DNA of 5,729 bases from Thermoplasmata archaeon (GTDB lineage: Archaea; Thermoplasmatota; Thermoplasmata; Lutacidiplasmatales; UBA184), in NCBI GenBank assembly GCA_030042955.1, contig JASHYQ010000324.1, positions 1 to 5,729 on the forward strand, read 5' to 3'. The notes below the pieces were generated by a model. That model was given only the letters and a program-made list of their open reading frames with translations, was not told the origin of the DNA and searched no databases. The translations under genes and the position numbers were made by a program. This document shows, one piece after another, positions 1 to 5,315 of this stretch. How positions within the stretch are numbered: position 1 is the first letter of the stretch; each line of letters begins with the position of its first letter.

Positions 1-138
1 CTTCCACTGGCGTTCGGGGGGTTCCTCATCGGGTTCCTGCTCACCCTGATCGGGGGCATCATGGCCATCCGATGGAAGCGTCCGGTCGACCGCGTCATCA
101 CGGTGGAAGCCCGTCGCGTTCCTCCTCCCAGTTCCTAG
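1..138 (+). CDS. C-terminal end of a membrane protein (5' end outside window)
   Basis: Reading frame 1 is open from the first base and stops at TAG 136-138, giving 45 residues. Residues 3-23 are almost wholly hydrophobic (Leu, Ile, Phe, Gly, Ala), which makes one transmembrane helix. The helix is followed by the basic stretch RWKRPVDR and a short Pro-rich tail, PPPSS. By the positive-inside rule the tail is probably cytoplasmic. The glycine-rich helix would suit a multi-pass protein, but too little is present to name a family. The start codon and most of the gene lie upstream of the window. Nothing in the neighbouring sequence indicates its function. Confidence 0.6.
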   Translation, partial: LPLAFGGFLIGFLLTLIGGIMAIRWKRPVDRVITVEARRVPPPSS

Positions 139-260
139 TGCCCTCTTCGTGCCCCTCGGGAACTCTCATGAGCTCGGGGCGGGCCGCACGCCCTTTACGG
201 ATACCCCTCTACAGAATCCACGGGCTGGACCGGTGAGGCTTGACCCCAGCCGTTGACGGC

Positions 261-270
261 GTTGATAGAT
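261..270 (+). promoter_or_regulatory. weak TATA-like box before the stem-loop region
   Basis: The stretch GTTGATAGAT is a local AT-rich island in GC-rich DNA. A start of transcription about 25 bases downstream would fall near 291, just before the stem-loop cluster and the short ORF at 303. The match to an archaeal TATA box is poor and no good BRE is visible, so this is only a candidate. Confidence 0.15.
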
Positions 271-302
271 TGTTTCCGAGGCGGGGGAACAAGGAACTCA
301 TC

Positions 303-380
303 GTGCATGGCTCCGACGAAGAGAGCCCGTTCGACGCAGCCGTCGAAACGCCCGGTACGGGCCGGTCTCGGAGACGATGA
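303..380 (+). CDS. possible 25-residue small ORF, doubtful
   Basis: A GTG at 303 opens a frame that ends at TGA 378-380. The predicted peptide starts MHGSDEESPFDAAVE and ends in a basic GRSRRR. The AAGGA at 291-295 lies 7 bases before the GTG, a workable Shine-Dalgarno spacing. A competing ORF starts at ATG 307 (36 codons, stop TAG 415-417) in another frame. Neither peptide resembles a family I know. The same bases form four tandem stem-loops, so a structured RNA or terminator explains them at least as well. No conserved domain, membrane segment or metal site is visible. Confidence 0.12.
   Translation: MHGSDEESPFDAAVETPGTGRSRRR
309..375. other. cluster of four consecutive stem-loops
   Basis: Four inverted repeats follow each other with almost no gap. 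The first has 5 base pairs (309-313 with 323-327, loop 9). The second pairs TTCGACG at 330-336 with CGTCGAA at 341-347 around the loop CAGC, and extends by two pairs (328-329 with 349-350) past a bulged A. The third pairs CCCG 351-354 with CGGG 358-361. The fourth pairs GTCT 365-368 with AGAC 372-375. The region lies in a 275-base gap with no secure gene. On the plus strand it could be part of a small structured RNA. On the minus strand it begins about 40 bases after the stop of the metallohydrolase gene and is followed by a pyrimidine-rich stretch, so it could end that transcript. GC-rich DNA produces short hairpins by chance. The 7-9 pair second stem is the only strong one. Confidence 0.35.
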
Positions 381-413
381 CCCGGCCCTCCACGTTCTAC
401 GCCATCTTGCCGG

Positions 414-1346
414 CTAGTGAGAGGCGTCGGGGGTCGGATGCTTCGAACGCCAGCCCCGAGCGAACGTCAGGTTCTCCTCGAGGCTGAGCGACCCTTCCCA
501 CCGCCGTAGGGCAACAGGAAGCGGGGACCCGGAGGGCGAGTCGGCCGCCTCGAGAACTCCCGAGACGTACCCCCGGACCTCGTCCATCCCCTCGAGGTTC
601 GTCACGGGGCCGTGGCCCGGGAGGATCCGCTCCGGACCGAGGCGCTCGATTTTTCGGAGGACGGTCAGCCAGTGGTCCGGGTCCCCGGAGCCCATGCTCG
701 GTTGCACGCCGACTACGACTAGGTCCCCGGCGAAGAGGACCCTCTCGTGGGGAAGGAACAACAACGCGTCGGCCTCGGTATGGCCGCTCCCGAAGCTGAG
801 GAGCTGAGCTCCTCGCGCCCCCGGGAGGGACAGCCGGTTCACGAACGTTCGGTCGGGCGGAGTGATCTTCAGCCGTCCGCTCGCGGCCAACAACGACCGA
901 TTGATGTGCAGGATGAACTCCAGGTCCGCGCGAGCGCCTTCCGACCTCATCTCGTCGCGGCGGCCCTCCAGCTCCCGGATGACTCTTTCCAACTCCTCGC
1001 GGGCCAGCTCCGACGTGAGCTCGTCCTGCTTCTCGAGGAGGATCTCTCGAGTACGGCGGGTTCCCCAGATGGGAACTCCCGAGAATGTGTGGTTCCCGAG
1101 GGAGTGGTCGAGATGCCAGTGGCTGTTCACGATGACCGAAGGGGGACGCCCGACGGCTCGCTCCGCCCCGAAGCGGAGGTAGCGAGCGGAGTCCGGCGTA
1201 AGTCCGGTGTCGAAGACGAGGGCCGCTTCCCCTAGGTCAACCACTCCGGAGTTGCAGATGCTATGACCTTCGGGACGAGCGATGGCCGCGTGAATGCCCT
1301 CGCCAAGCTCTTCGAAGGTGTAGTGAAAGCCGCCCGACGTCGCCAC
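414..1346 (-). CDS. MBL-fold metallohydrolase with charged helical insertion
   Basis: The 310-residue product is a metallo-beta-lactamase-fold hydrolase, predicted cytoplasmic because no signal peptide is visible. The zinc-binding set is complete: the HWHLDH motif at 76-81 (H76, H78, D80, H81), H189 in SGHTEAD, bridging D208 in FAGDLV, and H245 in PGHGPV. The N-terminal strands (NSGVVDLGEAALVFDTG) are typical of a broad family annotated only as MBL-fold hydrolases. Residues about 95-155 form an insertion rich in Glu and Arg, probably helical, between the first metal motif and the central strands. The substrate cannot be told from sequence; such proteins include hydrolases of thioesters, lactones and other small esters. 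The start is GTG at 1346-1344; an upstream ATG at 1366 is out of frame. The gene lies 80 bases downstream of aguA on the same strand but has its own TATA-like box, so it need not belong to that operon. Confidence 0.9.
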   Translation of the reverse strand: MATSGGFHYTFEELGEGIHAAIARPEGHSICNSGVVDLGEAALVFDTGLTPDSARYLRFGAERAVGRPPSVIVNSHWHLDHSLGNHTFSGVPIWGTRRTREILLEKQDELTSELAREELERVIRELEGRRDEMRSEGARADLEFILHINRSLLAASGRLKITPPDRTFVNRLSLPGARGAQLLSFGSGHTEADALLFLPHERVLFAGDLVVVGVQPSMGSGDPDHWLTVLRKIERLGPERILPGHGPVTNLEGMDEVRGYVSGVLEAADSPSGSPLPVALRRWEGSLSLEENLTFARGWRSKHPTPDASH

Positions 1347-1352
1347 GTTCGT

Positions 1353-1363
1353 GCCCCGGGGGC
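1353..1363. repeat. short GC palindrome just before the metallohydrolase start
   Basis: GCCCC-G-GGGGC is a perfect 5-base inverted repeat around one centre base. It lies 6 bases upstream of the GTG start and overlaps the transcription start expected from the TATA-like box at 1379-1384. It could be an operator, but in DNA this GC-rich it may be chance. Confidence 0.2.
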
Positions 1364-1377
1364 CATCGTTCCGTCCC

Positions 1378-1388
1378 GATTATAGACT
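1378..1388 (-). promoter_or_regulatory. TATA-like box for the MBL hydrolase
   Basis: On the minus strand this reads AGTCTATAATC, an AT-rich island within the 80-base gap between aguA and the metallohydrolase gene. Its centre (about 1382) is 36 bases before the GTG start. A transcript beginning about 25 bases downstream would have a leader of roughly 10 bases, which is common in archaea. The TATAAT core also matches a bacterial -10 element, but no -35-like hexamer is seen 16-18 bases further upstream. Confidence 0.45.
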
Positions 1389-1426
1389 GCGCAAGGGCCG
1401 CCCGGGCCCTCGGAGTCCGGCTGGTG

Positions 1427-2515
1427 CTAGGCCGCTGGCTGCTGCTGCGTCAAGCAATGGATCGTACCCAATCCCCATACAAGGTCTCGAGCGCGGATTC
1501 CCACCACCTCTCGGCCGGGAAACGCCCGCCGGAGGATGTCCATCGCGTCGGCGTCCCGGGGGTCGTCGAACGTCGGCACCAGGACCGTCCGGTTGGCGAT
1601 GTAGAAGTTCGCATAACTCGCCGGCAGTCGTTGCCCCCCGAACAGGACCGGGCGCGGGGTCGGCAGCTCACGCACCTCGAGGCGGCCCCCCGACGGGAAC
1701 CGGTAGCGCTCGAGGACCTCCCGGTTGTCCCGGAGGGCAGCGAAGTCGGGATTGCTTGGGTCGTCGGTCGTGGCCGCGAGGACGGTCCGAGGGCCGACGA
1801 AGCGAGCCAGGTCGTCGACGTGCCCATGCGTATCGTCGCCGGTGATCCCTCGGGGGAGCCAGACGACCTCCTCCACGCCGAGGTACTCCCGGAAGACCGC
1901 CTCAATCGCCTCCCGCCCGAATCCGGGGTTTCGGGCCTGCGTCTCGCTCAGGAGGCACTCCTCGGTCACCAGCACCAGGCCCTCGCCGTTGACGTCGAAC
2001 GCCCCGCCCTCAAGCACGACCCAGCGGTCCCCGCTCCGAGCCCTCCAGATCGGGAGTCCCAGATGGCGAGCGATCCAGTCCGGCACCCGCCGGTCCCGGT
2101 GCCAGTTGTTGTACTTGGCCCAGCCGTTGAACTTCCAGTGCACGAGCGCAAGGGGCGAGGGGAGGGAGGGGTCGGAAGAGGTCGACCGAACGAAGCTCGG
2201 ACCGGAATCCCGTGTCCAGCTGCGGTCCGTAGGGCAGACATGCAGGCGGACACGACCGAGGTCAACCGAGCTCTGGGTGAGGACCCGTCGCGCGCGCCGC
2301 AGGTGCGCGGCGTCCTGAACCAGGACCTCTACGTTCTCCTCCTGACCGAGCTGACGAACGATCTCCGCATAGGCCCAGGGAATCAGCGAGAACTTTCCCG
2401 GCCAGTCGCCGGCGTGGTGCGGCCACGCGATCCACGTGGCGTCGTGGCGCTCCCATTCCGCCGGCATCCGGTACTGGGAGGCGCGAGAGGCGCCGCCCTG
2501 CCGAGGGCCGCTCAT
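1427..2515 (-). CDS. aguA: agmatine deiminase (agmatine iminohydrolase)
   Basis: This 362-residue cytosolic enzyme hydrolyses agmatine to N-carbamoylputrescine and ammonia, the first step of the two-step route to putrescine. It belongs to the peptidyl-arginine-deiminase-like (PPAD/agmatine deiminase) family and has the usual length for it. The signatures are complete: MPAEWERHDATWIAWPH at 17-33, the guanidinium-binding RDSGP at 102-106 (D103), the WKFNGWAKY segment at 127-135, EGG at 169-171, GHVDD at 231-235 with catalytic H232, and GLGTIHCLTQQQP near the C terminus with nucleophile C354. The ATG at 2515-2513 overlaps the aguB stop in ATGA, which supports this start by translational coupling. 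However, most family members begin at the sequence equivalent to Met17 (ATG at 2467-2465), and no Shine-Dalgarno stands before that codon. The overlapping aguB supplies the next enzyme, which makes the assignment firm. Confidence 0.95.
   Translation of the reverse strand: MSGPRQGGASRASQYRMPAEWERHDATWIAWPHHAGDWPGKFSLIPWAYAEIVRQLGQEENVEVLVQDAAHLRRARRVLTQSSVDLGRVRLHVCPTDRSWTRDSGPSFVRSTSSDPSLPSPLALVHWKFNGWAKYNNWHRDRRVPDWIARHLGLPIWRARSGDRWVVLEGGAFDVNGEGLVLVTEECLLSETQARNPGFGREAIEAVFREYLGVEEVVWLPRGITGDDTHGHVDDLARFVGPRTVLAATTDDPSNPDFAALRDNREVLERYRFPSGGRLEVRELPTPRPVLFGGQRLPASYANFYIANRTVLVPTFDDPRDADAMDILRRAFPGREVVGIRARDLVWGLGTIHCLTQQQPAA
2512..2515 (-). promoter_or_regulatory. ATGA stop-start overlap coupling aguB to aguA
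   Basis: On the minus strand the TGA stop of aguB (2514-2512) shares bases with the ATG of aguA (2515-2513). The last aguB codons give GAGGA directly before the ATG, too close for a normal Shine-Dalgarno site. Re-initiation by ribosomes finishing aguB is the likely way aguA is translated, which would keep the two enzymes in a fixed ratio. Confidence 0.75.
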
Positions 2516-3435
2516 TCCTCGCTGCCCGACTGGTCGAGGTAGCGGCGCGTGATCGGGCCGTAGGCATCCAGACGACGGTCGCGGAGGAACGGCCAGTGCC
2601 GTCGGGTTCTCTCCACCTCGTGGGGGTCGACCTCCGCGACGAGCACCTCCTCGCGTTCTGTCGAGGCCTCGGCGAGGACGCGGCCGAACGGGTCCGCCAC
2701 GAACGAACCTCCCCAGAATTCGATCCCGGGTCCCTCCACCCGGTCTCCCCGAACGTCCCCGTGCTCCAGCCCGACCCGGTTGGGCACCGCGACGTAGACC
2801 CCGTTCGCAATCGCATGGGCACGCTGGATCGTCTTCCAGGCGTCATGCTGGGCCTCGCCGAACTCCTGCTTTTCGCCCGGGTGCCAGCCGATCGCCGTGG
2901 GATAGACCAGCACCTCCGCTCCTGCGAGAGCGGTGAGTCGCGCGGCCTCGGGATACCACTGGTCCCAGCAGACCAGCACACCCACGCGTCCGGCGTGAAG
3001 CCGGAACGAGCGGAACCCGAGGTCGCCGGGGGTGAAGTAGAACTTCTCGAAGTACAGGGGGTCGTCAGGGATGTGCATCTTCCGGTAGATACCGGCCAGG
3101 CTCCCGTCCCTCTCGATTACCGCGACCGTGTTGTGATAGACGCCGGCAGCGCGCCGTTCGAAGATCGGGGCCAGCAGAGCGACTCCGAGCTCGCGGGCCA
3201 CGGCCGAGAGCCGTTCCACGGTCGGTCCGGGGATCGGTTCGGCGAGGTCGAAGAGGGCGTGGTCCTCCCGTTGGCAGAAGTACTGAGAACGGAAGAGTTC
3301 CGGCAAGGCCACGAGGTCAGCGCCCCGTTGCTTGGCCCGACGCACGTGCTGGACGGCCCGTTCAAGGTTCTGGTCGGGGTCGGGGGTCGCCGACATCTGG
3401 ACGAGTCCCACACGGAACTTTGCCCGCCCGCTCAC
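2512..3435 (-). CDS. aguB: N-carbamoylputrescine amidohydrolase
   Basis: This 307-residue cytosolic enzyme of the carbon-nitrogen hydrolase (nitrilase) superfamily converts N-carbamoylputrescine to putrescine, CO2 and ammonia. The catalytic triad is visible: E46 in LPELF, K119 in YRKMHIPDD, and nucleophile C156 in CWDQWYPEAAR; E130 in the YFEKFYF segment is a probable fourth active-site acid. The long C-terminal signature (RRHWPFLRDRRLDAYGPI, 279-296) is typical of AguB rather than of beta-ureidopropionase or generic nitrilases. The length matches the family. The start is GTG at 3435-3433, preceded by a full AGGAGG at 3447-3442 with a spacing of 6. It is the first gene of the operon and overlaps aguA by 4 bases. 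The hemerythrin gene diverges upstream. No gene for arginine decarboxylase, the source of agmatine, lies in this window. Confidence 0.95.
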   Translation of the reverse strand: MSGRAKFRVGLVQMSATPDPDQNLERAVQHVRRAKQRGADLVALPELFRSQYFCQREDHALFDLAEPIPGPTVERLSAVARELGVALLAPIFERRAAGVYHNTVAVIERDGSLAGIYRKMHIPDDPLYFEKFYFTPGDLGFRSFRLHAGRVGVLVCWDQWYPEAARLTALAGAEVLVYPTAIGWHPGEKQEFGEAQHDAWKTIQRAHAIANGVYVAVPNRVGLEHGDVRGDRVEGPGIEFWGGSFVADPFGRVLAEASTEREEVLVAEVDPHEVERTRRHWPFLRDRRLDAYGPITRRYLDQSGSEE

Positions 3436-3441
3436 GGCTCG

Positions 3442-3447
3442 CCTCCT
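3442..3447 (-). promoter_or_regulatory. Shine-Dalgarno site of aguB
   Basis: The minus strand reads AGGAGG, a complete anti-16S match, with 6 bases (cgagcc) before the GTG at 3435. This fixes the non-ATG start and shows that this organism uses leadered, Shine-Dalgarno-dependent initiation for at least some genes. Confidence 0.75.
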
Positions 3448-3462
3448 GGTAGGGTCGCCACA

Positions 3463-3471
3463 GAGATTCTC
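3463..3471. repeat. small inverted repeat in the aguB leader region
   Basis: GAGA-T-TCTC is a perfect 4-base inverted repeat around one centre base, flanked by a further C/G pair at 3461 and 3473. It coincides with the transcription start expected for aguB (about 3471) if the box at 3493-3498 is the promoter. That position would suit a repressor operator, though the repeat is short. Confidence 0.2.
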
Positions 3472-3492
3472 AGGTCCCGAGGCGCGCCAGCA

Positions 3493-3498
3493 GATAAT
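3493..3498 (-). promoter_or_regulatory. candidate TATA-like box for aguBA
   Basis: The minus strand reads CCATTATCTG here, the AT-rich spot nearest to the aguB start. Its centre is about 61 bases before the GTG. A start of transcription near 3471 would give a leader of about 36 bases that contains the AGGAGG site. The match is modest. The palindromic TATTAATA at 3569-3576 could also serve this direction, but would leave a leader of over 100 bases. Confidence 0.3.
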
Positions 3499-3568
3499 GG
3501 GCTTGCGGAGTCCTCGCCGGGTCGTCCCGCTCCGGTTCCGACGACGTCCCGGTCGCGGAGGAAACGAC

Positions 3569-3576
3569 TATTAATA
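3569..3576 (+). promoter_or_regulatory. TATA box of the hemerythrin gene
   Basis: TATTAATA is the strongest AT-rich element in the divergent gap and is preceded by purine-rich GGAGGAAACGAC, which could include a BRE. Its centre predicts a transcription start near 3598, leaving a leader of about 17 bases before the TTG at 3615. The 8-base core is a perfect palindrome and could therefore be read by TBP in either direction. Confidence 0.55.
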
Positions 3577-3601
3577 ACGGGCCGAGGTCCTTTTCACACG
3601 C

Positions 3602-3605
3602 GGAG
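3602..3605 (+). promoter_or_regulatory. Shine-Dalgarno-like GGAG before the TTG start
   Basis: GGAG lies 9 bases upstream of the TTG at 3615, at the long end of the usual spacing. It is only 1 base from the out-of-frame ATG at 3607, too close to serve that codon. It therefore favours TTG 3615 as the true start. Confidence 0.4.
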
Positions 3606-3614
3606 CATGGCCAG

Positions 3615-4328
3615 TTGACGAATCGCGAGAACCTGTTCAAACCCGTCCACAAGGGCATCCGCGCGATGGTCTACGAGCTCGGCCTCCGGCTCGGGGTCGC
3701 CGACTTCACGAGCGTCCCCGAGTCGAATGAGATGGCCCTCCAGCTGAAACACAGCCTGATGGACTCCCGGGCGAACTGTATCGTATGCCTGTTGTACGCC
3801 CACTCCAAGCACGAGGAGAAGGATTTCTTCTCGGCGATCGTTCCCTTCGACAAGGAGCTCGTCGACCTGATGATGGTGGAGCACCGCGACATCAGCAAGC
3901 AGATCTTCGACCTCGCCAAGACCTGCGACGAGCTGGTGAGCCTTACCGACCCGGCGCGCCGGATCGAGGTCGGAGACCGACTATGCCTGGAGGCCAACGA
4001 CCTCTTCTCGGCGTACCTGGCCCACCTGAACAACGAGGAAGCGACGCTCGTCCCCGTGATGTGGGAACGGTTCACGGACGAACAGCTACGGGCCCTGCGG
4101 GCCCAGTTCTACAACCAGCTGCCGCTCTTCCGGTTCGACGAGTGGATGCGGTGGACGCTGCCCGCGCTCAATCCGGAGGAGCTCGAGATCCTGCTCAAGG
4201 GGATGCGGACCGACCCGCCGCCCAATCGCTTCCAAGAGGTGGTCCGGATCGCCGAGGAGACCCTCCCGTCCGACCGCTGGGGCTCGGTAAAGTCCCGGCT
4301 CGGCCTCTCGGGCGCGACCATGGCCTGA
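3615..4328 (+). CDS. hemerythrin-like (HHE domain) protein
   Basis: The 237-residue product carries a hemerythrin-like four-helix bundle, expected to bind a non-heme di-iron centre in the cytoplasm. Candidate ligands follow the family pattern in order: H12 (PVHKGIR), H63 and H66 with E67/E68 (AHSKHEE), H90 (VEHRD), and H137 with E141 or E142 (LAHLNNEEATLVP). After the bundle, about residues 150-237 form a second, mainly helical region (ERFTDEQLRALRAQFY, DEWMRWTLPALNPEE) that many stand-alone bacterial and archaeal members share. Four cysteines occur, including CxxC at 55-58 beside the iron ligands. Roles known in the wider family include O2, NO or iron sensing and detoxification; which applies here is unknown. 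The start is TTG 3615: no upstream in-frame ATG or GTG exists, and the alternative Met18 would remove H12. The gene diverges from aguBA and converges with the SnoaL-like gene 7 bases away. Confidence 0.85.
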   Translation: MTNRENLFKPVHKGIRAMVYELGLRLGVADFTSVPESNEMALQLKHSLMDSRANCIVCLLYAHSKHEEKDFFSAIVPFDKELVDLMMVEHRDISKQIFDLAKTCDELVSLTDPARRIEVGDRLCLEANDLFSAYLAHLNNEEATLVPVMWERFTDEQLRALRAQFYNQLPLFRFDEWMRWTLPALNPEELEILLKGMRTDPPPNRFQEVVRIAEETLPSDRWGSVKSRLGLSGATMA

Positions 4329-4335
4329 ACGGCCA

Positions 4336-4743
4336 TCACGACCGCTTGAGCCCGAGAATCTTCCGGACGGGCTCGTTGTCGGCGTAGACTTGCCACTCCG
4401 CGAGATGACCGCCCCGGACCACCGCCCGCCAGGCAGCCGGCAGGGACCACCGGTTCCCGTGCGGGAGGTTCCCGTCCACCGCACAGGTTCCGCTCGCGGT
4501 ACCAAAGAGAGCCACCACGGAGCCGACCACCAGATGGTCCCGGATGATGATCCGGTAATCCGGGAACATCTCGAAGTAGGTCTTCCAGGCCTCGATCATC
4601 CGCTCTCGGCCCCGGACCTCCTGCCCGAGCGAGTCGATGAACCAGAAGTCGGGCGTCATCAGCGCCGACATGGCGTCGAGGTCGTGCCGGTTGATCTCGT
4701 TGACGTATTTGATCGCGAGGCGGTCCGGGTCCAGTTCGGGCAT
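4336..4743 (-). CDS. SnoaL/NTF2-like domain protein
   Basis: The 135-residue product consists of one NTF2-like alpha+beta barrel (SnoaL-like, ketosteroid-isomerase superfamily). The features are an N-terminal helix with YVNEINRHDLDAMSALMTPDF, the loop VRGRERMIEAWKTYFEMFPDYRI, and the closing strands GNRWSLPAAWRAVV and HLAEWQVYADNEPVRKI. The WQVYADNEP end is characteristic of small stand-alone SnoaL-like proteins. Members act as isomerases, cyclases, hydrolases or ligand binders, so no reaction can be assigned. The ATG at 4743-4741 is chosen because the domain begins right after it. The frame continues upstream to an ATG at 4818, but the extra 25 residues are Pro/Arg-rich and do not look like part of the fold. 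No strong Shine-Dalgarno is present, only GGGGAA about 7 bases before the start. The gene is convergent with the hemerythrin gene. Confidence 0.85.
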   Translation of the reverse strand: MPELDPDRLAIKYVNEINRHDLDAMSALMTPDFWFIDSLGQEVRGRERMIEAWKTYFEMFPDYRIIIRDHLVVGSVVALFGTASGTCAVDGNLPHGNRWSLPAAWRAVVRGGHLAEWQVYADNEPVRKILGLKRS

Positions 4744-4804
4744 CGTGAGATTCCCCGGTCCGGGTTCCGGCTGCCGGAGCGCCGTCCGGGGGATGCTGTC
4801 CCGG

Positions 4805-4810
4805 CATAAG
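4805..4810 (-). promoter_or_regulatory. weak TATA-like box for the SnoaL-like gene
   Basis: The minus strand reads GGCTTATGCC, the only AT-leaning spot upstream of the ATG at 4743. It would give a transcription start near 4782 and a leader of about 38 bases. If correct, the longer ORF from 4818 could not be translated from this transcript, which agrees with the shorter start. Confidence 0.2.
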
Positions 4811-4885
4811 CCACTCACGCCGGGCCACCGGGCGGCGAGTGAGCCTCAAGTAGCAACCCAGGGTCTGGCTGCCCGATGCGGGCTC

Positions 4886-4892
4886 AGGGGGG
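4886..4892 (+). promoter_or_regulatory. Shine-Dalgarno-like AGGGGGG before GTG 4899
   Basis: This purine run ends 6 bases before the GTG at 4899. It supports that start over the in-frame ATG at 4935, which lies just before the membrane helix and would remove the basic N-terminal residues that orient it. Confidence 0.4.
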
Positions 4893-4898
4893 CGGACC

Positions 4899-5315
4899 GT
4901 GAGCTCGCTACCCCGCGTCCGGAGGGGGCGCTGGATGCTGCTGGTTGGCCTGGTCGCTGTCGCTCTGCTCCTGGTCGTGGTCGGTCTCCTCTACCTCGAC
5001 CTAGTGAGGGGGTCGGTCACGGTGTCGACCATCCACCTGACTTCGACGGGCGACACCTGCGGCCTGAACGGAGAGAGCCTCGTCGGCTTCACCTCGGCCG
5101 AGGGGGCATCCGTTCACGAATCGCTGGGAGTTCACAACGCCGACCCCTCGGCGAGCTGCACGATCAGCTCGATCACCTCAACCACGGCTGGGTTCGTGGT
5201 GTCGAACGCCAATACCCCGGTCAACATCCCTGCCTCCTCCAGCCAGACTCTCGCGTTCACGATCCAGGTCCCGGACTCCGCCTTCAGTGGGTCGATCACC
5301 CTCGACGTCGAGTAA
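4899..5315 (+). CDS. small membrane-anchored protein with extracytoplasmic beta domain
   Basis: I do not recognise a named family. The 138-residue product has a basic N terminus (RVRRGR), a single hydrophobic helix at about 13-33 (MLLVGLVAVALLLVVVGLLYL), and about 100 residues rich in Ser, Thr, Val and Gly. The N-in orientation puts that domain outside the cell. Its alternating pattern, ending in QTLAFTIQVPDSAFSGSITLDVE-like strands spaced as in Ig-type beta-sandwiches, suggests a small adhesin-like or surface domain. C54 (DTCGLNG) and C87 (ASCTISS) are the only cysteines and could form one disulfide. No lipobox follows the helix, so it is an uncleaved anchor or a signal peptide without an obvious cleavage site. 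Domain prediction is from composition and strand pattern only. It is flanked by a divergent gene upstream and a convergent gene downstream, so it is transcribed alone. Confidence 0.7.
   Translation: MSSLPRVRRGRWMLLVGLVAVALLLVVVGLLYLDLVRGSVTVSTIHLTSTGDTCGLNGESLVGFTSAEGASVHESLGVHNADPSASCTISSITSTTAGFVVSNANTPVNIPASSSQTLAFTIQVPDSAFSGSITLDVE

Noticed and set aside
151..180. Possible terminator hairpin after the partial membrane protein (GCCCC 151-155 with GGGGC 176-180)
   Set aside because: The stem has 5 pairs around a 20-base loop, no T-tract follows, and short GC stems are common in this DNA.
747..1235. Plus-strand ORFs opposite the metallohydrolase (also 862-1182)
   Set aside because: The minus-strand frame has the complete MBL metal site; these frames show only low-complexity charged sequence.
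1379..1384. Reading TATAAT as a bacterial -10 box, which would suggest a bacterial host
   Set aside because: No -35-like hexamer lies at the right distance, and the HTH_10 regulator points to an archaeon.
1424..2542. Plus-strand ORF of 372 codons opposite aguA
   Set aside because: It mirrors aguA almost exactly, has Pro/Arg/Val-rich composition and no recognisable domain. Long antisense frames are expected in GC-rich coding DNA.
2596..3618. Plus-strand ORF of 340 codons opposite aguB
   Set aside because: It is an antisense shadow of a gene with an intact catalytic triad, and it runs through the divergent promoter region with no domain of its own.
4744..4818. 25-residue N-terminal extension of the SnoaL-like protein
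   Set aside because: The extra residues are Pro/Arg-rich, do not belong to the NTF2-like fold, and no ribosome binding site or promoter stands before ATG 4818.
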